DNA of 64,000 nt from Neotamlana sargassicola (GCF_020523965.1 NZ_JAJAPX010000001.1:124001-188000), one strand, 5' to 3'. Positions 1 to 9,035 are shown, counted from the first letter of the stretch. The notes: generated from the letters alone by a model not told the origin. Translations and numbers: made by a program.

Positions 1-730
1 TTATAGAGCCAACATACGACTCAAATAAATCGGCTCCCATTCCTGCGACATCGCCAACATTATCACCTACATTATCTGCTATGGTAGCAGGATTTAACGG
101 ATGATCTTCTGGGATTCCGGCTTCAACTTTACCTACTAAATCAGCACCAACATCGGCTGCCTTAGTGTAAATTCCACCTCCAACACGTGCAAATAACGCA
201 ATAGATGAAGCGCCAAGAGAAAAACCTGAAAGTACATTAAGTACTTCGTTTAAGCCCCAACCTAATTCACTATAAATCATAAATAGTCCGCTTAAACCTA
301 AAACTCCTAAGCCAACCACACCCAAGCCCATTACTGCGCCTCCAGCAAAAGCGACTTCTAAAGCTTTTCCTAAAGAATTCCGCGCTGCACTTGTGGTTCG
401 TACGTTTGCTTTTGTAGCTACCTTCATACCTATAAAGCCGGCTAAAGCAGAACAAATTGCACCGACAACAAATGAAACTGCAACCATACCGTTAGAACCT
501 TGTTCGTTACTGCCTTTAAAAAACAGTAAAATCGCAACAGCAATTACGAAAATTGATAATATTTTATATTCGGCTTTTAAAAAAGACATAGCGCCATCGG
601 CAATATTTTTTGCGATACGCTTCATTTTATCGTCGCCTTGATCTTGTTTACCTACCCAAGAACTTTTAACAAAAACAAAAACTAGGGCTAGCACCCCGAA
701 AAGAGGTAAAAATTTGAGAATATTTTCCAT
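1..730 (-). CDS. hppA: Membrane-bound proton/sodium-translocating pyrophosphatase, N-terminal part (partial)
   Basis: The gene runs off the left edge, so only about the first 243 residues are visible, starting at the ATG at 730. Membrane PPases hydrolyse pyrophosphate and pump H+ or Na+ across the inner membrane. The visible part has a hydrophobic N-terminal helix, several more membrane segments, and the substrate-binding stretch [18 protein letters not shown], followed by [20 protein letters not shown] with its Mg-PPi-binding aspartates. This stretch is diagnostic of the family. The residue that separates K+-dependent from K+-independent enzymes lies in the missing C-terminal half, so ion specificity cannot be called. 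The soluble pyrophosphatase gene lies 304 bp upstream on the same strand, behind its own terminator, so the two are separate units. Confidence 0.95.
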   Translation of the reverse strand, partial: MENILKFLPLFGVLALVFVFVKSSWVGKQDQGDDKMKRIAKNIADGAMSFLKAEYKILSIFVIAVAILLFFKGSNEQGSNGMVAVSFVVGAICSALAGFIGMKVATKANVRTTSAARNSLGKALEVAFAGGAVMGLGVVGLGVLGLSGLFMIYSELGWGLNEVLNVLSGFSLGASSIALFARVGGGIYTKAADVGADLVGKVEAGIPEDHPLNPATIADNVGDNVGDVAGMGADLFESYVGSI

Positions 731-963
731 GTGGTTAGTTGGTATTAATTAAAACTTAAATTAGTATACAAGCCCCTAATGTAAAAAATAAAATCAATAA
801 AAAAAACCGTATTTAGTTTAAAAATTATTAAACGAACATTGCTTAAACTAACAATTTCGCATTTTAACAATAAAAAAAGAGCTAGTAAAAATTTTAAAAT
901 TGATTGTTAAATTAACAAAAGAATAAAACACCTCATTTTTTAATCTGTTATTTTACAAGGACA
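731..963. other. AT-rich intergenic region between hppA and ppa
   Basis: Together with the ppa terminator this makes a 304-bp stretch without a gene. It should hold the hppA promoter, reading leftward, but I found no convincing TTG-N19-TAnnTTTG pair. No ORF or RNA gene was recognised. Confidence 0.5.
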
Positions 964-1003
964 TACAAAAAAAGCCATCTAAAAATAGATGGCTTTTTTT
1001 GTA
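964..1003 (-). terminator. Rho-independent terminator of ppa
   Basis: A perfect 17-bp stem (964-980 with 987-1003) around a 6-nt loop. The core is GCCATCT/AGATGGC, flanked by runs of A and T on both sides, so it can work in either direction. It lies 32 bp past the ppa stop and separates ppa from hppA. Confidence 0.85.
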
Positions 1004-1034
1004 TTTAAAAATGTGGTTGTGTTTTTACAAAACC

Positions 1035-1562
1035 TTATATAGTAAATGTGCGCTTTTTCTTGTGTTCACTTTCGTCGTAGCGTTGTACACATTCATGATA
1101 AATTTTAACGGCTTCTTCAGCATTTCCCCAACCACCAACATCAACTTTTTTCTTTTCTAAATCTTTATAAACTTGAAAAAAGTGTTCAATTTCTTTTAAA
1201 CGGTGCGGATTTAAATCGACAATATCGGCACGCTTGTTCCAAACAGGATCGGAAACTGGCACACAAATAATTTTTTCGTCAGGACCTTTTTCATCAGTCA
1301 TATGGAAAACACCAATTGGGCGCACTTCCATTACCACCATTGGATACGAAGGTTCTGTAGACAACACTAAAACATCAAGCGGATCCTGATCAAGAGCCAA
1401 AGTTTCTGGAATAAACCCATAATCTCCAGGGTACATCATCGAAGAGAAAAGTGTTCTATCAAAACGTATTTTGTGTAATGTAAAATCGTATTCGTATTTA
1501 TTTCGACTGCCTTTTGGTATTTCAATTAAAACATCAAAAGTTGTAGATTTTTTTTTACTCAT
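1035..1562 (-). CDS. ppa: Inorganic pyrophosphatase (soluble, family I)
   Basis: Cytoplasmic enzyme that hydrolyses pyrophosphate to two phosphates and so pulls biosynthetic reactions forward. It has 175 residues, a typical bacterial family I length. Visible signatures are EIPKGSRNKYEYD near residue 15, GDYGFIPET in the middle, and the metal-binding motif DQDPLDVLVL, whose aspartates hold catalytic Mg2+. A promoter-like pair lies just upstream (1619-1649) and a strong terminator follows. Next to it is the membrane PPase, so the cell has one enzyme that discards the energy of PPi and one that conserves it. Confidence 0.97.
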   Translation of the reverse strand: MSKKKSTTFDVLIEIPKGSRNKYEYDFTLHKIRFDRTLFSSMMYPGDYGFIPETLALDQDPLDVLVLSTEPSYPMVVMEVRPIGVFHMTDEKGPDEKIICVPVSDPVWNKRADIVDLNPHRLKEIEHFFQVYKDLEKKKVDVGGWGNAEEAVKIYHECVQRYDESEHKKKRTFTI

Positions 1563-1618
1563 AACTTAAAGAATATGTTGTTATAGGTTTGTGACTAATT
1601 TAGACTGGTATTAGGTGG

Positions 1619-1649
1619 CAAATGTAAAAAACAACATAGCATTTAACAA
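1619..1649 (-). promoter_or_regulatory. Putative ppa promoter
   Basis: On the minus strand the sequence reads TTG, 20 nt, then TACATTTG, which matches the Bacteroidetes consensus TTG-N19-TAnnTTTG with one extra spacer base. The -7 box lies 57 bp before the ppa ATG. Confidence 0.55.
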
Positions 1650-1670
1650 CAAAAGGCTGTTTTTTATATG

Positions 1671-1700
1671 TTATTTAAGCACTATAACGATATAGTTTTG
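1671..1700 (+). promoter_or_regulatory. Putative promoter of the M1 peptidase gene
   Basis: TTA at 1671, 19 nt, then TAGTTTTG at 1693-1700 fits the Bacteroidetes pattern with one mismatch in the -33 box. The downstream gene starts 74 bp later. A 9-bp inverted repeat (1698-1706 with 1726-1734, TTGAGCATT/AATGCTCAA) begins inside the -7 box and would lie at the start of the mRNA. Confidence 0.45.
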
Positions 1701-1773
1701 AGCATTCAAGAAACTTTAACTTTAAAATGCTCAACTATTCATTATATTGTAACAAATTTTTAAAGAAAACATA

Positions 1774-4002
1774 ATGCGTAATTATTTCATACTGATAATT
1801 CTTACTATAACATCATCTTTACAGGCCCAAAACCAACCTTGGCAAGGTAAATTTGAACCCATTGATAATTTAATTGCACCAGCAAATAATTACAGAACTG
1901 CTAGTGGTGCACCTGGTAAAGATTATTGGCAGCAACGTGCCAATTACAAAATTAAAGCCAGTATTAACGAAAAAACAAACGTACTTTCTGGCGAAGAAAC
2001 AATTACATACTTTAATAATTCGCCCGACAATTTAAATTACGTCTGGATGCAACTAGAGCAAAATGTTAATAAAAAAGGTAATGAAGATTTCGGCTCTATA
2101 AACAACCCTGTTAAAGATTCTATGACCACCCAAAACATGCAACGCTTAACGCGTGTGGTAGATTTTCCTGCGGGTTATACTATAAAATCTATAACAGACG
2201 GAAATGATAAAACTTTAAAAACCATTATTAACAATACCATGATGAAGGTAAAGTTAAATACTGTTTTAAAACCTGGTGAATCGGCAACATTTAATATTTC
2301 TTGGTCTTACCCAATTACCGATAGAAGCATGTACCGCCTTTCTCGTGAAGGTTACGAATACTTTCCAGAAGATGACAATACCACTTATTTAATGGCACAT
2401 TGGTTTCCAAGAATGGCTGTTTATAACGATACCGAAGGGTGGCAAAACCAACAATTTCAAAAACTAGGTGAATTTGCCTTAGAATTTGGAGACTATGATG
2501 TTGAAATTACCGTTCCTGCTGACCATATTGTTGCAGCCACCGGAATGTTAGAAAATAGTGAATCTGTTTTAACTAAAACACAGCGCAAACGTTTAGAAAA
2601 AGCGAAAAAAACCTTCGATAGTCCTATGATGATTATTACGAAGGAAGAAGCCATTAAAAACGAATCATCGAAAACAACGAAAGAAAAAACATGGAAATTT
2701 AAAGCAAAAAATGTACGCGATTTTGCCTTTGCTTCTTCAAGAAAGTTTTTGTGGGATGCCCAAGCGGTTAAACTAGAATCTAACACAGTTTTAGCCATGT
2801 CATTATATCCAAAAGAAGGATTGCCTGTTTGGAAAGACAACTCTACAATTGCCATAAAACATGCTTTAGAAGTTTATTCCGAAGCAACTTTCGATTATCC
2901 TTACCCTGTTTGTATTTCGGTTAATACTTCAAATATTGGAATGGAATTTCCTATGATAAGTTTTAATGGCGGCAGACCCGATAAAAACGGAAACATTAGT
3001 AAAGCTGCTAAACAGGGAATGTTAAGTACAATTATTCATGAAGTTGGACACAACTGGTTCCCTATGATTGTGAGTTCGGACGAGCGCAAATGGATGTGGA
3101 TGGACGAAGGCTTAAACACATTTTTACACCAACGTACACTCGAAGAACGTTATCCTGATTTTAATCATGTAACGCCGAAAGTTATTGCACCTTTTATGAG
3201 TGGTGATAAAAACATTTTAAGACCAATAATGACAACGTCCGACAACGAGTTATTCAATCAATTTGGAAGAAACTTTTATATAAAACCAACAGTTGGATTA
3301 CAAATGCTGCGTAATACCATTATTGGAAAAGAACTTTTTGATGAAGCTTTTAAAGAATATGCCAATCGCTGGAAATACAAGCACCCGAATCCGAGCGATT
3401 TGTTTAGAACACTTGAAGATGCAACTGCTACCGATTTAGACTGGTTTTTTAGAGGTTGGTTTTTTACCACAGACCACGTTGACATGGAACTAAGCAATGT
3501 AAAATGGTTTAAAGTTTTTGAAGAAAACACCAATATTGAAGATAAAAACATAAACTCGAAAACTAAAATTACGGCTCAAGGCACAAATTCTAATGGAGAA
3601 GCACAAGATTTCAGTAATGGCCCTGAGTATATAAACATGATTGAAACACCTGATAAAGATTACGGCCAATTTCTCTCTCGTTTAGATGAAAATGAAATAA
3701 GAAAACAACTTTCTGGAAAAAACATTTACGAAATTACAGTAAAAAACCAAGGCGGATTAGTAATGCCTGTTATTATTGAGTGGACTTTTACCGATGGCAC
3801 AAAAGAAACAGATAAACTACCTGCCGAAGTTTGGCGTAGAAACGAATATGAAATTCAGCATACTTTTATAAAAGACAAGGAAGTCGCTAAAATAAATTTA
3901 GACCCGAATTTTCAATTAGCTGATGCTAATACACAAAACAACAGTTTCCCTAAGGAAGAAAAGAAATCGGAATTTGATGCTTTTAAAGCCAGAAAGAAAT
4001 GA
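1774..4002 (+). CDS. Secreted M1 family metallopeptidase
   Basis: Zinc aminopeptidase of the gluzincin M1 family, 742 residues. An N-terminal signal peptide (about residues 1-18, ending LQAQ) predicts export. The zinc site is complete: HEVGH at 422-426 and the third ligand Glu445 in WMDEGLN, exactly the HExxH-x18-E spacing of the family. The substrate-binding GxMEN motif appears as IGMEF near 390, altered in its last position, so exopeptidase specificity is uncertain. The last 47 codons are duplicated, with high nucleotide identity, at 4553-4695. It sits alone between divergent ppa and the small PID-CTERM-like gene. Confidence 0.93.
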   Translation: MRNYFILIILTITSSLQAQNQPWQGKFEPIDNLIAPANNYRTASGAPGKDYWQQRANYKIKASINEKTNVLSGEETITYFNNSPDNLNYVWMQLEQNVNKKGNEDFGSINNPVKDSMTTQNMQRLTRVVDFPAGYTIKSITDGNDKTLKTIINNTMMKVKLNTVLKPGESATFNISWSYPITDRSMYRLSREGYEYFPEDDNTTYLMAHWFPRMAVYNDTEGWQNQQFQKLGEFALEFGDYDVEITVPADHIVAATGMLENSESVLTKTQRKRLEKAKKTFDSPMMIITKEEAIKNESSKTTKEKTWKFKAKNVRDFAFASSRKFLWDAQAVKLESNTVLAMSLYPKEGLPVWKDNSTIAIKHALEVYSEATFDYPYPVCISVNTSNIGMEFPMISFNGGRPDKNGNISKAAKQGMLSTIIHEVGHNWFPMIVSSDERKWMWMDEGLNTFLHQRTLEERYPDFNHVTPKVIAPFMSGDKNILRPIMTTSDNELFNQFGRNFYIKPTVGLQMLRNTIIGKELFDEAFKEYANRWKYKHPNPSDLFRTLEDATATDLDWFFRGWFFTTDHVDMELSNVKWFKVFEENTNIEDKNINSKTKITAQGTNSNGEAQDFSNGPEYINMIETPDKDYGQFLSRLDENEIRKQLSGKNIYEITVKNQGGLVMPVIIEWTFTDGTKETDKLPAEVWRRNEYEIQHTFIKDKEVAKINLDPNFQLADANTQNNSFPKEEKKSEFDAFKARKK

Positions 4003-4131
4003 CAAAATAACTTTAAAACACTAAAAAAGAGACTTTTAACGTTAATATAATCATATTGTCGTTAATAATTTTTAATCAATCTTAAATGTATTAAGTTTAC
4101 ATTGCTATTAATAATTTTAATTAAATATTTT

Positions 4132-4434
4132 ATGACGACAAAGAAAATAATTTTAGGAATATTCACAGTTATTGCAATTTCTTTCTGCAATACCTCGTAT
4201 GCAGGAAACGGTGGTGGAAATGGAAACGGAAATGGAAACGGAAACGGAAATGGTGGTGGAACTAGCAACAACAACGGACAAAACAACAATAACAGCGGTT
4301 TCACACAAACCAACGGGAATTCCACTAATAATAATGGAGGGAAAAAAAACACTAGTGTTCCTTTAGATGGTGGTTTAAGCGTACTACTGTTGGGAGCTAC
4401 GGCTTTTGGAATAAAAAAACTCCGCAAAAGCTAA
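4132..4434 (+). CDS. Small Gly/Asn-rich exported protein with PID-CTERM-like sorting tail
   Basis: A 100-residue protein with three parts. A signal peptide covers about 1-22 (ending NTSYA). A low-complexity middle of GN repeats is followed by an N/Q/T-rich stretch. The C-terminus is PLDGG, a hydrophobic stretch, then a basic KKLRKS end. Motif, hydrophobic helix and basic tail resemble the PID-CTERM protein-sorting signals of Flavobacteria. I chose the ATG at 4132 because it puts a clean signal peptide at the N-terminus; an in-frame start 30 bp upstream adds MLLIILIKYF. The GN part is encoded by in-frame GGAAAY hexamers (about 4207-4255) that could change in number by slippage. Function is unknown; the tail suggests envelope anchoring or processing. 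Confidence 0.75.
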   Translation: MTTKKIILGIFTVIAISFCNTSYAGNGGGNGNGNGNGNGNGGGTSNNNGQNNNNSGFTQTNGNSTNNNGGKKNTSVPLDGGLSVLLLGATAFGIKKLRKS

Positions 4435-4452
4435 TATTGTTTAAAAAAACAA

Positions 4453-4489
4453 AAAAAAGACTATCTCTCATTGATTGATAGTCTTTTTT
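4453..4489 (+). terminator. Rho-independent terminator after the PID-CTERM-like gene
   Basis: A 13-bp stem (4453-4465 with 4477-4489, core GACTATC/GATAGTC) with an 11-nt loop and a T run, 19 bp past the stop codon. Confidence 0.85.
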
Positions 4490-4552
4490 ATTTTAATCAT
4501 AAATCTACTACTAATTAATTGTTTATTATTGCACAAGGAAAAAATTTGGGCT

Positions 4553-4695
4553 AGCATATCCTTATAAAAGACAAGGAAATTGCTAAAATATATTTAGACC
4601 CGAATCTTCAATTAGCTGATGCTAATACACAAAACAACAGTTTCCCTAAGGAAGAAGAAACAGAATTCGATAAATTTAAAAAAACAAAAGAATAA
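4553..4695 (+). pseudogene. Remnant of a duplicated M1 peptidase gene (3' end only)
   Basis: This stretch repeats the last 47 codons of the M1 peptidase gene (from about 3862 to 4002). About 50 nt around ADANTQNNSFPKEE are identical, and the reading frame stays open to its own TAA at 4695. The diverged end reads FDKFKKTKE instead of FDAFKARKK. The codon matching a Gln in the intact gene is TAG here, and no catalytic part is left, so it cannot make an enzyme. Most differences are codon-like substitutions plus one 3-base gap. That suggests it was once a functional second peptidase that was later deleted. Confidence 0.85.
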
Positions 4696-4725
4696 ACTAT
4701 TAACTACTCCATCTAAACTAAAAAA

Positions 4726-5814
4726 ATGAATAAAAACACCACACTATTAAGTATACTATTAGCTTTTACTTTTATCATATTTAGTTGTAAAAACAAGACG
4801 AAAGAAGAAAGTTCAATCCAAGATTTAACAACTAAAACAACTTTCCCTAGCGAAGTTATACCTTTTTTTAATGACTGGAGTTTAATATTAGGCGATGGTA
4901 CAAACATAGGTCATGCTAATAATTTTGAAAACAAAGATTTTTTCTACACAACTCACGACAACGATGCCAATTGGGTTGTTTATAAAACACCAAATGCTGG
5001 TAGTACTCACGGCACTTCGAATAACACCAGAACCGAATTAGCACAATCTAAAAAATGGTATGCTAATAGTCATAATAAGCTAACCGCTAGTTTAAAAGTG
5101 ATGCATGTTTCTACCACTGGAGACGCTCGTGTTGCCGCCTCTTACGCTGTGGTTGTTGGACAAATTCATAGTGCAGATGGACACGAAAACGAGCCTTTAA
5201 AAATTTTCTACAAAAAATTCCCTGGCCATGAAAAAGGATCGGTTTTTTGGCATTACGAAATTAATACTGCTGGCGACGATAATTCTAAAAGATGGGACTT
5301 CTCTACCGCGGTTTGGGGCAACGACTTTTCTGTAGTAGGTATTACCGAAAATACTTATCCAGAAGAACCTCAAGACGGCATTGCTTTAAATGAAGAATTT
5401 AGCTACGAAATTGAAGTAAAAGAAGGCATTATGCATTTAAAATTCATGAGTGCTGGCCATGAAACCAAAACGTTTACAAAAAACTTAGTAGAATCAGAGT
5501 ATACAACTATAAAAGATTTGCCAGAACAAACTAAAAAGTTATTTGTTCCTATTGGTCAAAATGGAACCGAACGTGCAAACGCTTATGCCAATGAAGGTTT
5601 ATTTTTTAAACAAGGCGCGTACAACCAAACTAACGGAAAATCTCCAGAAATTAACAAAAATTGGTGTTCGGGAGCGCAAACTTTTGGTGGTGATATAAAA
5701 AAGCAATATGAAACTGGAAATTATGCCGAAGTATGGTTTAAAAAAGCAAGCCTGTATATTAGTGAGGATGCCATTTCAAACGAAGGTTATTTTACTAAAA
5801 ACGACCATAAATAG
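4726..5814 (+). CDS. Alginate lyase, polysaccharide lyase family 7 lipoprotein
   Basis: Cleaves alginate by beta-elimination. The 362-residue protein starts with a lipoprotein signal peptide with Cys near residue 21 (IIFSCKN), so it is expected to be membrane-anchored. All three PL7 catalytic motifs are present: RTEL (Arg102), QIH (Gln146, His148) and FFKQGAYNQ with Tyr299. In PL7 the QIH form is generally linked to guluronate-containing substrate and QVH to polymannuronate, so a G or MG preference is inferred. No SusC/SusD or other alginate genes lie beside it, so this is a lone enzyme rather than part of a visible utilisation locus. It starts 30 bp after the peptidase remnant. Confidence 0.9.
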   Translation: MNKNTTLLSILLAFTFIIFSCKNKTKEESSIQDLTTKTTFPSEVIPFFNDWSLILGDGTNIGHANNFENKDFFYTTHDNDANWVVYKTPNAGSTHGTSNNTRTELAQSKKWYANSHNKLTASLKVMHVSTTGDARVAASYAVVVGQIHSADGHENEPLKIFYKKFPGHEKGSVFWHYEINTAGDDNSKRWDFSTAVWGNDFSVVGITENTYPEEPQDGIALNEEFSYEIEVKEGIMHLKFMSAGHETKTFTKNLVESEYTTIKDLPEQTKKLFVPIGQNGTERANAYANEGLFFKQGAYNQTNGKSPEINKNWCSGAQTFGGDIKKQYETGNYAEVWFKKASLYISEDAISNEGYFTKNDHK

Positions 5815-5877
5815 TTTTAATAAATCAGCATTAAAATACACTTTGTTTTTTATGATGTATTATTTAAAATTTTATAA

Positions 5878-6522
5878 ATGAAATCTGCTATATTAAAAAA
5901 ACTAAAGCCATTTGCTCATTTTATCTTAACCACTTTACTCGTTAACTGTAGTAGTTCACCGTTACAAATACAAACTGGAGATATTGTTTTTAGAAGTGTT
6001 ACCAATGCTGAATTATCTGAGGCGATTAACGAGGTTACACAAACCGCAAAAAAAAGCAATTATACGCATATTGGGGTTTGCGAAGTTTTAAACAACATGG
6101 TTTATGTATATCATTCCGATAGTGACACAGGTGTTGTAAAAGAAACAATTGAAGAATTTTACACCTCTGAAAAAAATGATTATTCGGTAGACTTGTTTCG
6201 AATAAAAAACATAGATAACAACCAATTACAGCAAGCTCTAAAAAAAGCAAAAGAGCTCGTTGGAAAGCCTTACAACTTCACTTATATATTAGAAGACGAA
6301 GGCTATTATTGCTCGGAATATATTTACGAAGTTTTTAAAAACGATTCAGTTTTCACCCTCGAACCTATGACTTTTAAAAATCCTAAAACCAAAACTTTTC
6401 ATGAAGGATGGGTTAACCATTACAACAACTTAGGCATTCCTATTCCGGAAGACAAATTAGGTTGTAACCCAAACGGAATGGCAAATAGTAACCGTTTACA
6501 ATTTATTGCTACGATTAATTAG
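5878..6522 (+). CDS. YiiX-like permuted papain-fold lipoprotein (NlpC/P60-related)
   Basis: A 214-residue putative lipoprotein with a signal peptide and lipobox Cys near residue 24 (LLVNCSSS). The order of motifs is that of the permuted YaeF/YiiX family. GDIVF comes first, then the catalytic His64 in YTHIGV, and only later the nucleophile Cys145 in YYCSEY, the reverse of classical NlpC/P60 enzymes. Members are thought to be thiol hydrolases acting on amide bonds in the cell envelope. The substrate is not known and cannot be read from the sequence. It follows the alginate lyase by 63 bp with no terminator seen, so co-transcription is possible but a functional link is not implied. Confidence 0.8.
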   Translation: MKSAILKKLKPFAHFILTTLLVNCSSSPLQIQTGDIVFRSVTNAELSEAINEVTQTAKKSNYTHIGVCEVLNNMVYVYHSDSDTGVVKETIEEFYTSEKNDYSVDLFRIKNIDNNQLQQALKKAKELVGKPYNFTYILEDEGYYCSEYIYEVFKNDSVFTLEPMTFKNPKTKTFHEGWVNHYNNLGIPIPEDKLGCNPNGMANSNRLQFIATIN

Positions 6523-6524
6523 TT

Positions 6525-9032
6525 TTAAAAATCGAACCCAAAACTACCTGTAATACCAAATTTTCGAGCATTTGGATAAGCTAAGTCATCTTTATAATTT
6601 CCTCTAAAATTAAAGTCTATTCTAAACACCTTAAAAATATTGCCAATGCCGACGCTATATTCATAATAAGGCTCGTTTTTTGGGGCAATTAGCGGAATAT
6701 TATTCAGATTCGAAGGCACATTATTTATTTCGATGTTTTCCTGAGAGATGTCGCCCCAAGCACCTCGTATACTAACTATTTCTCTTAAATTTAATGTTCG
6801 CAAAAGCGGTATTCTAGAAAATAATCGTCCGTTAAAATTATGCTGAAAATGAAACGACGCATAAGTATCGGTTACAAATTCGTAAAAATCTAACTGAGAA
6901 AAGGTGTTATAAATTGAAAAGTACGACTGATTACCAGGAATAACGCTTAGCAAACCAAGAGGCACTTCACCAAAAGTTTTACCAGCTTCAATAGTAGTTG
7001 TTAAACGACCAAAACCTCCAATTTGCCACGGCTGAATGTATGAAAACTGCAATTTAGTATAATCGAAATCACTATCAAAAACACCTTTATCTCCGCGAGT
7101 AACTTGAGCGAACAAACTAGGAAAATCGTCGTTTGCCACTCTACGCTCAACACCAAAACCTGTCATTTTCCTTTTTGGGTAATACGACAATGATAACGAG
7201 CTTTCAAATTGTTTAATCTGGGAAGCAATACCATCGGGCGTATTATAATCTAGACTAAAGGTTGGCGATGCCGATTCTAGCGTTCTGTAATTTCCAGAGA
7301 CTCTAAAAATAACATTTCTCCAAGGTTCTGCTTCAATAGCTAAACTACTTAAGTTTATCGAGGTTAATTTATCGTTAGTGCTGGTACCAACCACCGAAGA
7401 CGAGGCTAAACTTCGCCCCAAAACATCGGTACTTGTTGTTAGGCTAGCTCCTATTTGTTCTACATCCCGCCGGTTTCCTCCAGAAATTATTAATCGGCTT
7501 CTTTTATCGAGTAGCCATTTACCAGAAATTCCATACTTAAACTTATCGTCACGAAAACCGTAGGCTGTAAAACCTTCTAATCGCCACAAATCGTTTGGCC
7601 CAAAATACGTTCGTCCACCAGCTCGTAAACGCAAACCTTCAACTTCGTTAAACCCGAACGTTGAGAAAATTGGTCCGTAATCCAACGGAAGCGTGTTAAA
7701 CTCTATGTAACCAGAAGCCAAAATACTCCCTAAATTGTACAGACGTTGAAACTTTTTTACGGTTTTTAAGGTGTCTAACATTTTATAAACCCCTTTTTCG
7801 TCCTTATTTAATTCTTCTAAACGGTTATTTGCCCAAAATTCGTCGTCACGATTATATACATCTTTATTATAGTTATAAACTTCTCGATCATAGAATTTTT
7901 TATCCTTAGCGATATCAAACTTATAATTATTGTAAATCGTGGTTCGCTTCCCGTAAATTCCACGTGCTTGATCTTTTTTACTAAATGAGAAATCACTCAT
8001 CATATAGTCGCGTTTAACCAAGAAAAGCGAATCGGTTAGCACCTCAAACTCTTGTTCAATATAAATATCTTTCACCCAATTTATATTGGCACTTTTTGAT
8101 GCTTGAAGGTTAATTTCTTTTATCGCATAGGTGGTATCGGCTACCCAGAAATCGCCTTTAAACGTAAGTTCGTTTTTACGACGCGGGTAATAAACTATAT
8201 TGTAACACCATTTATCGTCTATAAAAGAACTATCTGTTAACACGTAATTGTAAGTACTTATTCCTGTTCTAGAAAGCGGACTTACAAAACTCTTATCGAA
8301 AAACTTAAGGTAATTGTCGTAAACGCTAAAATCGTTATACAAATCGTTTACAAAATCGATGATAATTTGATTATCGCTAAAACCAGAATTTTTATTCCCT
8401 TCGAGAACTTCTTTAGTTTTATTTAATTGATTATCGCCATAAACTTTTGAAACCGCTTCGTTAATAAACATAGGCAAATAAGCCTTTCCTGTAACGTTTG
8501 AAGTATCTACATGGTCAAAAACAAACTCCATACCTTTAAACAAGTTACTTTTCACTAAAGCACTATCTATGGAATTGATATCGAATTCAACTTTTTCGTA
8601 TTTATCATATTGATATTGCTTAAACTGTTTTAAACCATTACTGCGTTTATGCTCCCATATTTTTCGAAGTAAATCGATAGCAGGATTATTTTTTTTCGAT
8701 TGCTTACCTGTAAAAATAACAACCTGATCGAGCTGACTAGTTTCTTCTTTTAAAATAAATTTTAAATCGTAATTTACCTTTTTATCTAAATGAATATTTA
8801 ATGTTTCATACCCAATAAAAGAAACTACTAAATCGCTCCAACTTTCATCAGATTCTAAATAAAACTTACCATTCTCGTCGGTAATGGTGCCTTGGGTAGA
8901 CCCTTTAAAAATAACATTAGCAAACGATACAGGCTGCTCGAACTCATCAAACACATAACCACTCACTTTGGTTTGAGACAGGGCGGAAAAAATTCCTAAA
9001 AAGAAAAGGGCAAATAGTAACTTAAAATTCAT
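6525..9032 (-). CDS. DUF5686 outer-membrane protein with carboxypeptidase-like regulatory domain
   Basis: An 835-residue exported protein. A signal peptide (about 1-20) is followed by a CarboxypepD-type beta-sandwich with the usual GxVxD...PVSFANV...TDENGKF pattern (about 22-100). The long remainder is typical of DUF5686, ending in aromatic-rich strands and a final FGFDF, as in outer-membrane barrels. Function is unknown. I chose the ATG at 9032 because the in-frame ATGs further upstream lie inside the pdhB terminator hairpin. The 3' end lies 2 bp from the stop of the convergent YiiX-like gene. Confidence 0.85.
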   Translation of the reverse strand: MNFKLLFALFFLGIFSALSQTKVSGYVFDEFEQPVSFANVIFKGSTQGTITDENGKFYLESDESWSDLVVSFIGYETLNIHLDKKVNYDLKFILKEETSQLDQVVIFTGKQSKKNNPAIDLLRKIWEHKRSNGLKQFKQYQYDKYEKVEFDINSIDSALVKSNLFKGMEFVFDHVDTSNVTGKAYLPMFINEAVSKVYGDNQLNKTKEVLEGNKNSGFSDNQIIIDFVNDLYNDFSVYDNYLKFFDKSFVSPLSRTGISTYNYVLTDSSFIDDKWCYNIVYYPRRKNELTFKGDFWVADTTYAIKEINLQASKSANINWVKDIYIEQEFEVLTDSLFLVKRDYMMSDFSFSKKDQARGIYGKRTTIYNNYKFDIAKDKKFYDREVYNYNKDVYNRDDEFWANNRLEELNKDEKGVYKMLDTLKTVKKFQRLYNLGSILASGYIEFNTLPLDYGPIFSTFGFNEVEGLRLRAGGRTYFGPNDLWRLEGFTAYGFRDDKFKYGISGKWLLDKRSRLIISGGNRRDVEQIGASLTTSTDVLGRSLASSSVVGTSTNDKLTSINLSSLAIEAEPWRNVIFRVSGNYRTLESASPTFSLDYNTPDGIASQIKQFESSLSLSYYPKRKMTGFGVERRVANDDFPSLFAQVTRGDKGVFDSDFDYTKLQFSYIQPWQIGGFGRLTTTIEAGKTFGEVPLGLLSVIPGNQSYFSIYNTFSQLDFYEFVTDTYASFHFQHNFNGRLFSRIPLLRTLNLREIVSIRGAWGDISQENIEINNVPSNLNNIPLIAPKNEPYYEYSVGIGNIFKVFRIDFNFRGNYKDDLAYPNARKFGITGSFGFDF

Positions 9033-9035
9033 AAT

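Noticed and set aside
393-641. Plus-strand ORF at the left edge
   Set aside because: It lies antisense to the clearly identified hppA gene and has no recognisable features.
4204-4260. GGAAAY hexamer run as a non-coding microsatellite
   Set aside because: It stays in frame and codes for the GN repeat between a signal peptide and a sorting tail.
4062-4427. Proline/phenylalanine-rich ORF on the minus strand
   Set aside because: It is the mirror of the Gly/Asn repeat gene on the plus strand; its composition follows from the repeat, and it has no start context.
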